This document shows positions 1 to 64,000 of a stretch of DNA of 64,000 nucleotides, piece after piece. The DNA lies in the NCBI RefSeq assembly GCF_021130785.1, contig NC_060208.1, positions 171,734,501 to 171,798,500 of the forward strand, given 5' to 3'. Positions within the stretch are counted from its first letter, which is position 1. Each line of letters opens with the position of its first letter. The notes under the pieces are model-generated. The model ran no database searches and had not been told where the DNA came from. It saw only the letters and a list, made by a program, of their open reading frames with translations. This stretch comes from Homalodisca vitripennis. Lineage: Eukaryota > Arthropoda > Insecta > Hemiptera > Cicadellidae. The position numbers and the translations under genes were made by a program.

Positions 1-562
1 TACAAATTATGTTAATATTATTTTTATTTTTACCCTCAAAACGAGCCTGTAATAACCTACCTTAGATAAAATGTTGTCATAGGAGATCCAAACCACATTC
101 TGAGATTAAAAATTGTTTATTTGTCAATTTACAAAATGTTTTGAGTTGACAAAACTTAAAATTGAAAAAAAGATAATCTGGCCAAAAGTAAACATTTGAG
201 CAAAAATAATAGTCTAAAAGGAAAGTAAAGTTATGTTTAAGTATTATTTCAATTGGTAAACTCACCTAAACTATGAAAGGAACCCTATTAATATTCTGTA
301 CTGTACTAGTCTAAAGTATTTTGTATGACTTAACAATTTTTGTTATCAGGAAGGGCTTGAAACAACTTAGTACTACTGCCTGAGATGATAATTTTTCATA
401 TAGGTATATGTATGTTGCATATAGGTATACGTATGATATTGTATGTTGCATATAGTCACACATAGGCTATATTCCAAATAATGTGCACGCACCATCCCAG
501 GACTCCCACCCAGTGATCCTACAGTTCTGCAACCCAAAATAATTGTTATAAGTTAGCGCCTA
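1..562. other. AT-rich intronic DNA, nothing recognised
   Basis: The region lies 3' of the last visible ABCA exon and is inferred to be intron. Short repeats of a TATAGGTATA-like motif occur around 400-470. No coding signal was seen. Confidence 0.5.
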
Positions 563-1041
563 TGGTGGTATTGCATGTACATTTATAATATATGAAAGAG
601 TGATTAGAAACTTCAGGTAGTGCAGCTGGAGTGGTTGTATCAAATCGAATGACTGGAATATCTCAACTGCTTGTAGAGTATAAAGGATGTTTTATGTATT
701 ACATACAATGTGTCAGTAGTATTGTTTGTACATTTATAATATATGAAAGAGTGATTAGAACTTCAGGGAGTGCAGCTGGAGTAGTTGTATCAAATCGAAT
801 GACTGGAATATCTCAACTGCTTGTAGAGTATAAAGGATGTTTTATGTATTACATACAATGTGTCAGTAGTATTGTTTGTACATTTATAATATATGAAAGA
901 GTGATTAGAACTTCAGGGAGTGCAGCTGGAGTAGTTGTATCAAATCGAATGACTGGAATATCTCAACTGCTTGTAGAGTATAAAGATGTTTTATGTATTA
1001 CATACAATGTGTCAGTATATTGTTTGTACATTTATAATATA

Positions 1042-3174
1042 CAGGGGTGCTGAAAAGTCCCGGGACGGTCTAATAACTTTTGAACTAATTACAATATAAG
1101 AACCAAAATTTACATCAAGCTTTTGCTCATATAAAACTATTATTTTATGCATTTCACCATGATATCCTGCTTATGGGGGACGTCCCGCTAGGGGTTGGTG
1201 AAAATTCTTAAATAGAAGCATAGGTCGAGTCGTACATCAAATTAAAGCTCTTTTTAATTAGAAACATTTTGGCGAAAATCTGACGTAAAACAGTTGACGC
1301 ATTACAAAATGGCGGACACTCAAAGATTATAAAATACAGAATTTTTCAAATGCAAACATTCTGGCTGTTAGAGAAAACTGAGACACTTAATCTTTTATTT
1401 TATTTCTTTTACTTCAAATCACTTACCAAAACAGTAACAAATGTTCAAAGTGTTTGCCTTCAGTTTGCTGACAATATCCCAATCGATTGTAGAACGCTAA
1501 TATCGCATTGTTTATCTGGAAATTCCTTATCAGCAGGTAAGGTTATTACCTTCCTTATCTGGAAGGTAATCAGCTGGAGCAAACAAGACCAAAAAGACAA
1601 CAATGAAATTGCCAGCTGACAGATACAGTTGTTTTATCAACTCAGTCACTTAGAAGTCTTCAAGCCCTAATTTTGCAAGTAGTTTCAGTAGTGCTAGTTT
1701 ATTTTGCTATGGCGCTTTCCGAGAGAGAAAGAATAACTTTATTAATGATGCGCGGGTTTGGTGACCGTATTAGATTATGTGATGAGGTAAGGCATCTGTT
1801 TAATGATACTTTTCCCAATAGACCTCCAATTTCAAAATCTACTGTGGGAAGGACAATACAGCGGTTTGAACAGACAGGAAACATTGCAGATCTCCCTAGA
1901 TCCGGAAGGCCCAAGACCGCGACCAATGAGGACAAGGCTTTAGACGTTTTACAGTGTTTTGTTGAGAACCCACATGAATCGATTGTCTCAATAGCACAAC
2001 AACAAGGAATTAGTCGATATTCAGTCTCAGATATTTTAAAAACTAATAGTTACAAAGGATATACAGCTAAATTGGTGCAGGAACTAAGCGAAGACGACTT
2101 TGATCGTAGAATCGAGTTTTGCGAAGTTATGATGAATAAAATCAATGAAAACTTGGGATTTTTAGCAAACATTGTATTTACTGATGAGTCAACATTTTGC
2201 TTGAATGGTACAGTAAACTGCCACAATTGCCGCTATTGGAGCGATACAAACCCACATTGGATGATACAAACACATACTCAGCATCCAGAAAAGTTAAATG
2301 TTTGGGCCGGTATTGTGGGGCGGCATGTGGTAGGGCCATTCTTTGTAGAGGGAAATTTAAACTCTGCAGTGTATTTAGCATTACTCCAAAACCAGATAAT
2401 TCCTGAAATTCAATGTGTTTCCGGTGATAATTTTGAAAATATTATCTGGTTTCAGCAAGATGGAGCCCCTCCACATTATGGCGTACATGTAAGACATTTT
2501 TTAGACAATGTCTTTCCACATAAGTGGATTGGTAGAAGGGGAACAATAAAATGGCCTGCCCGTTCTCCAGATTTGTCCCCTTTAGACTACTTCTTTTGGG
2601 GCTGCCTCAAAGAAAAGTGTTTAAAACAAAACCTCAAAATTTGGATGAGATGAGAAACTGTATTGTAAGAGAAGCTCAGGGTGTTCCTGTCCAAGCTTTA
2701 AACAATGCGATATCAGCGTTCTACAATCGATTGGGATATTGTCAGCAAACTGAAGGCAAACACTTTGAACATTTGTTATAACTGTTTTGGTAAGTGATTT
2801 GAAGTAAAAGAAGTAAAATAAAAGATTAAGTGTCTCAGTTTGCTCTAACAACCAGAATGTTTGCATTTGAAAAATTCTGTATTTTATAATCTTTGAGTGT
2901 CCGCCATTTTGTAATGCGTCAACTGTTTTACGTCAGATTTTCGCCAAAATGTTTCTAATTAAAAAGAGCTTTAATTTGATGTACGACTCGACCTATGCTT
3001 CTATTTAAGAATTTTCACCAACCCCTAGCGGGACGTCCCCCATAAGCAGGATATCATGGTGAAATGCATAAAATAATAGTTTTATATGAGCAAAAGCTTG
3101 ATGTAAATTTTGGTTCTTATATTGTAATTAGTTCAAAAGTTATTAGACCGTCCCGGGACTTTTCAGCACCCCTG
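1042..3174 (+). mobile_element. Complete Tc1/mariner-type transposon with about 475-bp inverted repeats
   Basis: The element starts CAGGGGTGCTGAAAAGTCCC and ends with its reverse complement, flanked by a TA duplication at 1040-1041 and 3175-3176. The repeat unit it split is restored when element and one TA are removed. Inverted repeats run 1042-1514 and 2699-3174 with only scattered mismatches, far longer than the roughly 30 bp typical of mariners. The right arm includes the last 27 or so codons of the transposase. One transposase gene lies between them. Confidence 0.93.
1709..2781 (+). pseudogene. DD41D mariner-like (rosa-like) transposase with one frameshift
   Basis: The start is taken at MALSERERI (1709), though an upstream in-frame ATG exists at 1673. 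The N-terminal half has two helix-turn-helix-like segments (PISKSTVGRTIQRFEQ and SIAQQQGISRYSVSDIL) joined by GRPKTAT, a GRPR-like hook. Catalytic residues are the Asp in VFTDEST, in FQQDGAPPH and in SPDLSPLDYFFWG, with 41 residues between the second and third. That spacing matches the rosa (DD41D) group as I know it. Frame is lost near 2613-2618: frame 1 ends at 2653, while the expected C-terminus (NLDEMRNCIVREAQG … HFEHLL) continues in the next frame to 2781. Otherwise the protein is intact, so insertion looks recent. Confidence 0.88.
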
Positions 3175-3589
3175 TATGAAAGAGTGATTAGAACTTCAGG
3201 GAGTGCAGCTGGAGTGGTTGTATCAAATCGAATGACTGAAATAACTCAACTGCTTGTAGAGTATAAAGGATGTTTTATGTATTACATACAATGTGTCAGT
3301 AGTATTGTTTGTACATTTATAATATATGAAAGAGTGATTAGAACTTCAGGGAGTGCAGCTGGAGTAGTTGTATCAAATCGAATGACTGAAATTACTCAAC
3401 TGCTTGTAGAGTATAAAGGATGTTTTATGTATTACATACAATGTGTCAGTAGTATTGTTTGTACATTTATAATATATGGAAGAGTGATTAGAACTTCAGG
3501 GAGTGCAGCTGGAGTAGTTGTATCAAATCGAATGACTGAAATAACTCAACTGCTTGTAGAGTATAGTTTTTATTACATACAATGTTCTA

Positions 3590-4324
3590 ATGTGTGTGTG
3601 CGTGCATTGTGTGTATGGAATATTCTGTAGATATTTCTCATAACTTCATACATTTTAATATTTTTTTCTAAAAGTGCTTCAAACTACAGATGCTCGTAGT
3701 TAGGTATACATTTGAAATGCCCAAATTTTGACATTGGGTTAAACATTGGTTTGGATTAAGCAAAACACGCATAATATTTTTTAATACAGTTCAAAGATGC
3801 TTAATATACCTTCTGTACATGTGTATGAGTTGCCTTTGGAATTATATCTAGCAGATATCGAAATAAACTGAGGGTCCTGAAATTACAAGCTTTTTTAAAA
3901 ATAACCTTCTTCTTACTACATTGAGCTTAAAAGCGTATTGTATACTAAATTACTAAAACAAGTTGGACAAACCAGTGATCAGCAATTAGGATTACTAATA
4001 GAAACTTACTATGCATCCAATTTATCCACCTGAGTATAGCAAAATATCAATAACAATTTGTTAACATGTTCACAATGACGGCTTATTTCCTGACTTTAAT
4101 TTGCCATCAAATTTTCAATAATAATAGAAAAAAATAGTATTTTTGAAACATTTCAGTAAAACGAGAAAAGTATATAGGCTTCACAATATTGTAAAAAAAT
4201 TATTTTAATATATCTTTTCAATTTATCTCTGTGTAGTCCACCAAGGGGCTAAAAGATTAATTTACCTTAAAAATTAAGCAATAGTGTTCCTGAAGGGGTA
4301 CTTTTTTAAGCATGTGACCAAATT
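3590..4324. other. AT-rich intronic DNA, nothing recognised
   Basis: There is no open reading frame, inverted repeat or motif I can support. Confidence 0.5.
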
Positions 4325-4500
4325 GTTCAAACCACCAAGATATGCAAACAATAAATACACAATAAGGACATGCATGGTAACAAGTACTTCATCAGGCGCA
4401 CAACGCACTTTACAAAAGCCTGGTGTGTACCCGACTGGGTACATGGCGGCAGTTTTAAAAAAATCGCATGTACCTGATGGGGTACACGTCGTTATAAACG
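4325..4500. repeat. Palindrome-rich dispersed repeat, copy 1
   Basis: This segment shares wording with 5870-6045 and 29997-30090: GCAAACAATAAA, GCGCACAAC, GCTTTA(C/A)(A/G)AAA, and GTGTACCCGA(C/T)TGGGTACA. The last word is a near-perfect palindrome and recurs as ATGTACCTGATGGGGTACAC. The class is unknown. Confidence 0.7.
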
Positions 4501-4808
4501 TTTTAAAGTCTCATTTATAACACTTACATTGTATGGTTTCTTGTGCAACCATAAAACAGATCACACTGTGTAATGCACATTTGATAGGGTCTTCAGTTTT
4601 AACACACTTCTTAACTCTATAACTGTTCAGTAAACATCTAAAGCAAATCCAACTTCTATTTGACTGAAGTGGATATATACATATAACACTCATTGGATAT
4701 GGAAATACATTATTATTAATGTTTACCTCTTTTACATTGGTTTACATAATCTAGTCAATGATTCAGTCTTAAATATGAAAGTCTTATTGTTACATTAGGC
4801 TACTGTAC

Positions 4809-58619
<53,811 letters not shown>

Positions 58620-59226
58620 CTAAAACATAAAAATCATGTTATAAATTGCACATTCATATTTTGTCTCGCTTTAGAGGAAAAGTATTTAATGAATACATTA
58701 TATGATCAATGATCAACTATTAGTGATTGAAACCTCAATCATTTTCTCATGAATAGAAATTTTTCACTGGCCTTATTGTTAAGTCTATATAATAATGCAC
58801 AATTTAGTTTTTAAAGTTGTCATTATAACATCGTCTTTATATATACTACACGATTACACAATTACTGTTATGTTAAGATGACCATAATGCACCAGGGTGA
58901 TGCACGAAGTTCAGTACTTGGTATTTGCAAATGTGACATAAACCTCTATATAGTGCTGGGAACAACAGATTAAAACAATTTGGAAAAACCAATTTGATCG
59001 ATTCTATTTTTTGGTAGCAGTTGAAATTTTTATTAAATTACTTGCTCTGAACTAAGGGAAACTAGTTATTTAATTTTAGCTAATTAGTTTTGTTTTATCA
59101 GGTGTTTCATTTAAGTGGGTGAACCAGCCAAATGGACTCAATTGGTTGTTTTTCTGAAATTATTTTAAATATTTCAATCTACTAATGTTACTCCATAAAC
59201 AAAATTATGAACCATAAACATAAACT
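58620..59226. other. Intronic DNA, nothing recognised
   Basis: No supportable feature was found 5' of exon a. Confidence 0.45.
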
Positions 59227-59228
59227 AG

Positions 59229-59732
59229 TTGAGAGTTAGCTCTGAAGTCAGGCTGAAAGAACTAACTGAGCAAGAAAATAAAACTAAAGCCTTCTTAAAA
59301 TCCCTCTTAAGTACAACTCAGGCTTTTTTAACACAGGTTCCACAGATAACCACGGAGATAACTGATTATACCAGGAAGCAACAATACACAGAAAAACATG
59401 AAAACCTGCAAGCCAACTCATTAAAAACCAAAGAAATCTTACAAAACCAAACTATAGAGATTACAAAATTGCCAACAGCACAAAGTCAAGACACTAGTAA
59501 TGAACCTCCAGCTCAGGAATCTTCAATATTTTTACACCCTACACCAAAGAAAATAAAAACTACAGCAAATCCTCCTTCTTCAGCAGGAGAAACTCTGCAT
59601 CAAAGCTATATCCTCAACGAATGCTTAAAGAACACCAACAATAAGAGAATACCCTGCTGCTCCTATATAGAATCCTCAATGAAAAAAAAGAGAACTCAGC
59701 TCCACTGTAAGCTATTGAGATTGGCAATGTAA
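59229..59732 (+). pseudogene. LINE G ORF1, C-terminal part
   Basis: A 167-residue frame rich in Lys, Glu, Gln and Thr has one coiled-coil-like segment (VRLKELTEQENKTKAFLKSL) and low-complexity sequence (IKTTANPPSSAGETL). No zinc finger is seen. It precedes the endonuclease in the same orientation, so I take it for the end of ORF1. Confidence 0.55.
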
Positions 59733-59879
59733 CCTCAAACACAAAGCCAATGTCAGAAACAGTAGGCCTTATTGACCATGGGCACCTTAAAACTCAAGAG
59801 CATTTTTTAGAGTTTCGCCAAAAAAGGGAGAGGAAACTAAAAAGCACCCAAAAGACTCTAATTTATTGAAACACAAAAC

Positions 59880-60365
59880 TCAAAGGCCGAGCTGTATAAA
59901 AATACTGCACCAAAATGTGGATAGATTAGCTAATAAAATTGATAAAGTAAACCATTTATTAAGTGAAGAGGCTCCAGATGTAGTTGTTTTAACAGAGCAT
60001 GGACTGAAAGACGATGAACTAAAAACACAGTATTAGACGGATACAAACAGATAACTAGCTTCTGCAGAAGAAATCACTTAAAAGGTGGAGTCACAATCTA
60101 TGCCCAAAACGATGTTGAACCCCATACTGAGAGTACGAGTACACACTTACTCAGCACAGAACTAATATGTGAGCTCTCAATGGTCAAGATAAAGACCAAA
60201 CACAAAGATGTCTGTATCTTGGGAATCTACAGACCCCCTAAAGCCAACCTTGAAGATTCTCTTAAAATACTATCAGAAGGCCTAGACGAGATTACACTCT
60301 GGAACAGCGAGATCATTATTGTTGGAGACATCAACGTCGACAACCTTGAAAAGAGCATCAAACCC
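59880..60365 (+). pseudogene. LINE G endonuclease, N-terminal part with stops
   Basis: ILHQNVDRLANKIDKVNHLL, VVLTEHGLKDDEL, NHLKGGVTIYAQNDV, CILGIYRPPKANLEDSL and IIIVGDINVDNLEK give the first EEP motifs, including the catalytic Glu and Asp-x-Asn. A stop lies near 60034 and the frame changes near 60340, after which the larger ORF continues. Confidence 0.8.
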
Positions 60366-62748
60366 CAATAAAACTAAGCTAAACGAATACCTGGCAAACT
60401 ACAACATACAAAGACTAGATATAGGAACCACAAGGAAAACTTCAACATCTGAAACCTCTATCGACTGTGTTTGCACAAATATTGACCAAAAAGACATCCA
60501 GGTCAATATCCTAAATACAGGAATATCCGATCACAAAGCCCAATTATGTGTTGCCACCATCGCTCTTGAAAAACCAAAGCCAACTATGGTGTACAAAAGA
60601 AATTTTACAGACCGAAAACTGGAAGACCTAAAATTGCTACTTGAGGAACAGAAGAGGTGGTATGAGATATACTCAGCAAGCAGTATAAACACATCCTACA
60701 ATACCTTTCTTAACATTCTCACCACAAACATGAACACTGCATGTCCTGTCACGAAAAGAAAAAATAACGGAATGAAGAAGCATAAGTACAAGTGGGACAA
60801 AGAAGTCAATGCCCTCAAAAGAAGTTTCATAGCAGAGCAGGAAAACTATCTTACATCAGGCCAAGAAATGCACAAACAACGAATGGTTGAGAAGAAAAGA
60901 GATTACGATCTGAAGGTAAAACAACTTAGAAAGGAAGCAACATCATACAGAGTAGAAAACGCTGACAACAAGAGCAAGGAACTATGGAGGATAGTCAACA
61001 GCGAAAGATGCACCGGGAATCACAGAACCCCAGCAAATTCAACACTCAATACCAATGGAAAGATTATTCGTGACCCCAACATCATTGCTCATGAGTTCAA
61101 CACATTCTTTGTTAATATAGCTGCCACAACCTTGGCCAAAGCAGGGCAGATGGACACTGAAAGGAGAACTGTCAACCATATACACAACATAGGCGACCTA
61201 GTACTCTACCCAACAAACGAAGAGGAAATCAGGAATATCATCCTGTCCATGAAGCCAAAGTCATCATATGGATATGATGAGGTCTCCAACAAATTACTTC
61301 GTCACTGCATGGAAGAACTTATACCCTCGCTTGTACATATTGTAAATGGGTCATTCAGAGAAAGCACATTCCCAAAAAGGCTGAAGATCAGCAAAGTGTA
61401 CCCGAAACTAAAGAAAGGAGACACTACTCAACTAAACAATTATCGACCCATCTCTTTCGTACCTACCTTTTCCAAAGTTCTGGAAAGAGTAGCCTTAGCC
61501 AGACTAATAAAGCATGTCAAGAGGTATGGGCTACTAACTACAGCGCAGAATGGGTTCACCAAATGTCGATCCACTAATACAGCAATCATAGACCTTGTGG
61601 AGACAATGATTGATCACATCAAGGAAGGAAATACTGCCACAGGAATATTTTTAGATCTAAGAAAAGCCTTCGATTGCCTAAGCCATAGCCTCATACTAGA
61701 AAAGCTAAAGTCAATAGGTGTTAGGGGAACTGCTGCCGACTGGTTCTCCAGCTATCTCAGTGACAGGTCGCAAATGGTAGAAGTCCAACACAAACTAAAC
61801 ACCAAGATCACAACAGTCAGGTCCAAGCCTCTGCCTATCAAGAGTGGAGTACCGCAGGGCTCAGTACTGGGGCCAGTACTTTTTATACTCTTCGTGAACG
61901 ACATGCCCTCCCAACTTGAAGAGTTCAGCAAAGTTCACATGTACGCAGAAGATACCATTCTCACTCTTGGGGCGAAGACACCGGACAACCTTGACATACA
62001 ATCCTTCATAGCATACAATATGGCCGTACAATACTGTCAACAGAACAACTTAGTCGTCAACAAAGGAAAAACTCAACAGATGGTGATTGGCAAGGAAAAA
62101 GAGGGTGTAAGTGGAGTGCCAGAGCTTGCAGTATGCTACGAAGTAAAGTACCTTGATGAAAACCTTAGCTGGGCAAGGCATGTCGACACTGTATGTAGTA
62201 AGTTAAGCTCTGGGCTCTATGTCCATAAAAGAATGAGCCAGATCTCAGATGACAAAACTGTAAGGACAACTTATTTCGCCCTTTTTGAGACGCATTTGAG
62301 GTATGGCCTTGAAGCCTGGGGCAACTCGTCAGGAGGCAACTTACAGAGAGTGCTCATCCATCAGAAGAAAGCAATAAGAGTGATGGCAAGACTGGGCTTT
62401 AGAGACTCGTGCAGAAATGCTTTCAAGGAACTACGCATATTGACAGTCGTGGGACTATATATTCTTGAAACCACGATCTATGCAAGAACAAGCAACCTTG
62501 AAAGACGAGGCAATATTCACCACTATGGAACCAGGAACGCTGGCACTTATGACCTACCTGCCCACCGCCTTAACATCTTCAAGAAAAAGCCATCATATAT
62601 TGGTGCAAAGTTCTGGAATTTGCTGCCAGCACATGTTGCCCAACTAGACATCAAATCCTTCCGAAGAGGACTTATGAACTGGCTGATGGACCGCCCATTC
62701 TATTCGGTGCAGGAGTTCCTGAGGTGGAAGGAGGACTACAACCCCTAA
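60340..62748 (+). CDS. LINE G endonuclease C-terminus, linker and reverse transcriptase
   Basis: About 800 residues are open. EEP: TSIDCVCTNIDQKD and TGISDHKAQLC (catalytic His). Linker: RMVEKKRDYDLKVKQLRKEA and NADNKSKELWRIVNSER. RT: NNYRPISFVPTFSKVLERVA, FLDLRKAFDCLSH (motif A), KSGVPQGSVLGPVLFILFVN (motif B), HMYAEDTILTL (motif C: Ala-Glu-Asp in place of Ala-Asp-Asp), then VKYLDENLSWARHV, HLRYGLEAWG and PFYSVQEFLRW. The Asp-to-Glu change hits a metal-binding residue, and three residues of the usual YLG(I/V)xLD are missing. The open frame therefore probably encodes an inactive enzyme. Confidence 0.87.
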   Translation, partial: TTLKRASNPNKTKLNEYLANYNIQRLDIGTTRKTSTSETSIDCVCTNIDQKDIQVNILNTGISDHKAQLCVATIALEKPKPTMVYKRNFTDRKLEDLKLLLEEQKRWYEIYSASSINTSYNTFLNILTTNMNTACPVTKRKNNGMKKHKYKWDKEVNALKRSFIAEQENYLTSGQEMHKQRMVEKKRDYDLKVKQLRKEATSYRVENADNKSKELWRIVNSERCTGNHRTPANSTLNTNGKIIRDPNIIAHEFNTFFVNIAATTLAKAGQMDTERRTVNHIHNIGDLVLYPTNEEEIRNIILSMKPKSSYGYDEVSNKLLRHCMEELIPSLVHIVNGSFRESTFPKRLKISKVYPKLKKGDTTQLNNYRPISFVPTFSKVLERVALARLIKHVKRYGLLTTAQNGFTKCRSTNTAIIDLVETMIDHIKEGNTATGIFLDLRKAFDCLSHSLILEKLKSIGVRGTAADWFSSYLSDRSQMVEVQHKLNTKITTVRSKPLPIKSGVPQGSVLGPVLFILFVNDMPSQLEEFSKVHMYAEDTILTLGAKTPDNLDIQSFIAYNMAVQYCQQNNLVVNKGKTQQMVIGKEKEGVSGVPELAVCYEVKYLDENLSWARHVDTVCSKLSSGLYVHKRMSQISDDKTVRTTYFALFETHLRYGLEAWGNSSGGNLQRVLIHQKKAIRVMARLGFRDSCRNAFKELRILTVVGLYILETTIYARTSNLERRGNIHHYGTRNAGTYDLPAHRLNIFKKKPSYIGAKFWNLLPAHVAQLDIKSFRRGLMNWLMDRPFYSVQEFLRWKEDYNP

Positions 62749-62905
62749 ACTGGAGAACGAAGATACCAATTGTTCTGAAAATTTTTCTGAAACACACACA
62801 CACACACACACAAATACACCTTTTGTAACACATACACACATAAAAATGACAATTGTACTGATCTTGACGATTATGTTCAAATAAACAATGTCTTATGTCT
62901 TAAAT

Positions 62906-64000
62906 TGTTTTTATTTAAATGAATGAGTTTACCAGTCTGCAATTAAAGTTCAAGCTCCTGCCTTAATTAAACTATTATTAAGAGTAACATTTTATGACAT
63001 ACGTATTTCATTTCCTAATAGTCACAATAATAGAGGTAATTATATTAAATCCACTGTAAATGTTGAATCAAAACTAGTAAATGTTTATTTTCAACATCTT
63101 TCACAAGGTTAGTAATTGAAAAAACAACCGATTCAAAAGGAGGTTTTAAAATTAACTAATTGTCTAATCACGACACCAGATATATGGGACAGACTATGGT
63201 AATTAGATGTACTTAATAAATCGACATCAAGATTATTATTTGTTAAGAGATGAACGTAATTAATCAATTTTATTAATCAATAACTATATCATAAAACTTT
63301 TATTCAATAAAATAATACAATAGAGTAGTCAGACGTTTTTACTTAAAGTACAAAGTTAACTGAAAATAAAAACAAAGGAATCATGTCAAATAAAAACAAA
63401 TCAACTCGAAGATATGCAATTGGAGTTGCTTTCATAAAATGAGCGAATCTTCTGTATAAATATAAACATCAAGTCTCAGTAAGTATTCATAATGATGATC
63501 TGTATGACTCTACAATTCCACGTTTCAACTTATTTTAGTTGCCCCTCACGAAGTTCCTACTGTGACTATATCTCATGTATTGAAAGTTATTAAATTTACA
63601 TGGTTGTCAACAGTTAAATGATAACCATTTATATGATCAAGATGGTTGAATAACACGCTTTTAACAGATATTGTAAGATTGTTATCCCTGGCTTTACATG
63701 CTCAACTCATATGAGTGGTGTGATGATTTTGGCATCTTTCTTTTAATTGGGCATATGAAAACATTGAAAATCAATATAACACATCAAAATAAAGGACTGT
63801 TTGTTGTTTAAAATGACTTTCTTGTAGAGATGATCGATAGGTTGACATTTTATAATCTCATAGGTGTTGATTAACATCGAATATTGAGGAGCACATGTTA
63901 GCCAAGTCTGCCTGTAATATAGTGCACAGTGTGATTGATGGTTACATTATTTTACCTCCAATTGTACATCCTTAATATTTTATAAGCAATTACAGATAAA
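62906..64000. other. AT-rich DNA, nothing recognised
   Basis: I looked here for the preceding ABCA exon on the minus strand. A GTAAA donor-like site at about 63952-63956 exists, but the upstream translation shows no family resemblance, so nothing is called. Confidence 0.45.

Larger units (their letters stand above)
563..3586. repeat. 150-bp tandem repeat, interrupted by a transposon
   Basis: A 150-bp unit (anchor TGCAGCTGGA at 621, 771, 921 and again at 3204, 3354, 3504) occurs three times on each side of the transposon at 1042-3174. Since 150 is a multiple of three and the unit lacks stops in one frame, a 50-residue peptide repeat stays open over each half. I see no start context or homology that makes it a gene. 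Copies on the left read GACTGGAATATC and those on the right GACTGAAATAAC or the like. Confidence 0.9.
59227..62905 (+). mobile_element. LINE G (partial ORF1, EN, RT), sister of LINE F
   Basis: The copy has the end of an ORF1, a broken endonuclease start, and a long open frame for the rest. After the stop (62746-62748) come a (CA)n run (62792-62811) and a CTTATGTCTTA tail near 62890-62902. It belongs to the same family as LINE F (shared TEHGL, SIDC(I/V)CTN, DNKSK, HLRYGL, VQEFL) but is clearly diverged. Confidence 0.88.

Noticed and set aside
77..265. Minus-strand ORF near the left edge as the next ABCA exon
   Set aside because: The translation is Phe/Tyr/Lys-rich AT-driven sequence without TMD2 motifs or suitable splice sites.
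631..1053. Open frame with 50-residue repeats (also 3180-3570)
   Set aside because: It is the translation of a 150-bp tandem DNA repeat; openness follows from the period being a multiple of three, and there is no homology or gene context.
1350..1619. Small ORF at the left of the transposon
   Set aside because: It lies in the left inverted repeat and is the reverse reading of the right arm, not a gene.
63950..64000. Possible upstream ABCA exon at the right edge
   Set aside because: A GTAAA site is present, but the translation shows no ABCA resemblance and too little sequence is visible.

Overview
The window looks like animal nuclear DNA from an arthropod, most likely an insect and possibly a hemipteran. 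It is AT-rich, has long introns, and is crowded with CR1/Jockey-type LINEs, Penelope-like elements, Tc1/mariner relatives and a hAT-like remnant. The species assignment is an inference. I see no bacterial, viral, tRNA or rRNA features.

One host gene runs through most of the window on the minus strand: an ABCA-subfamily (ABCA3-like) ATP-binding cassette transporter. Sixteen consecutive internal coding exons can be placed between 58619 and 4809, with matching splice sites and a continuous phase chain (about 889 codons). They encode, in order, the end of the first large extracytoplasmic loop, transmembrane domain 1, the complete first nucleotide-binding domain (Walker A, Q-loop, LSGGM signature, Walker B, H-loop), the linker, the first helix of transmembrane domain 2 and part of the second loop. 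The 5' exons (beyond 64000) and 3' exons (rest of TMD2 and NBD2, below 1) lie outside the window. The single defect is a one-base frameshift near 6563, which may be a sequencing error or a real lesion.

Almost everything else is intronic mobile or repetitive DNA. From the left: a 150-bp tandem repeat split by a DD41D mariner-like transposon with very long inverted repeats (1042-3174); two copies of a palindrome-rich repeat (4325-4500, 5810-6060); an inverted pair of Penelope-like tips (7911-8278); an RNase H scrap (8823-9000); a LINE with another LINE tail nested in it (about 9490-13290); two near-identical 1.1-kb direct repeats (13295-14478, 17928-19006) enclosing a hAT-like pseudogene and an 83-bp tandem array; and a decayed second mariner-like transposase (19388-20400). 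The central introns (21.6-35 kb) hold the NBD1 exons, a decayed mariner (24956-25899), a diverged satellite-like array and microsatellites. From 35.4 to 41.5 kb there is a large minus-strand LINE with a PHD-finger ORF1, followed by a Penelope fragment and a 657-bp MITE (42429-43085). The right third has LINE scraps (46.0-47.7 kb), a composite of two Penelope-like elements between inverted 90-bp arms (49.0-52.3 kb), and two related plus-strand LINEs (54.1-57.3 and 59.2-62.9 kb).

These elements have no joint function. The window shows a housekeeping-type transporter gene inflated by retroelements, most of them antisense to it. I found no convincing new biological system. The most unusual structures are the long-TIR transposon, the LINE-in-LINE chimera, the 1.1-kb direct repeats and the Penelope composite.
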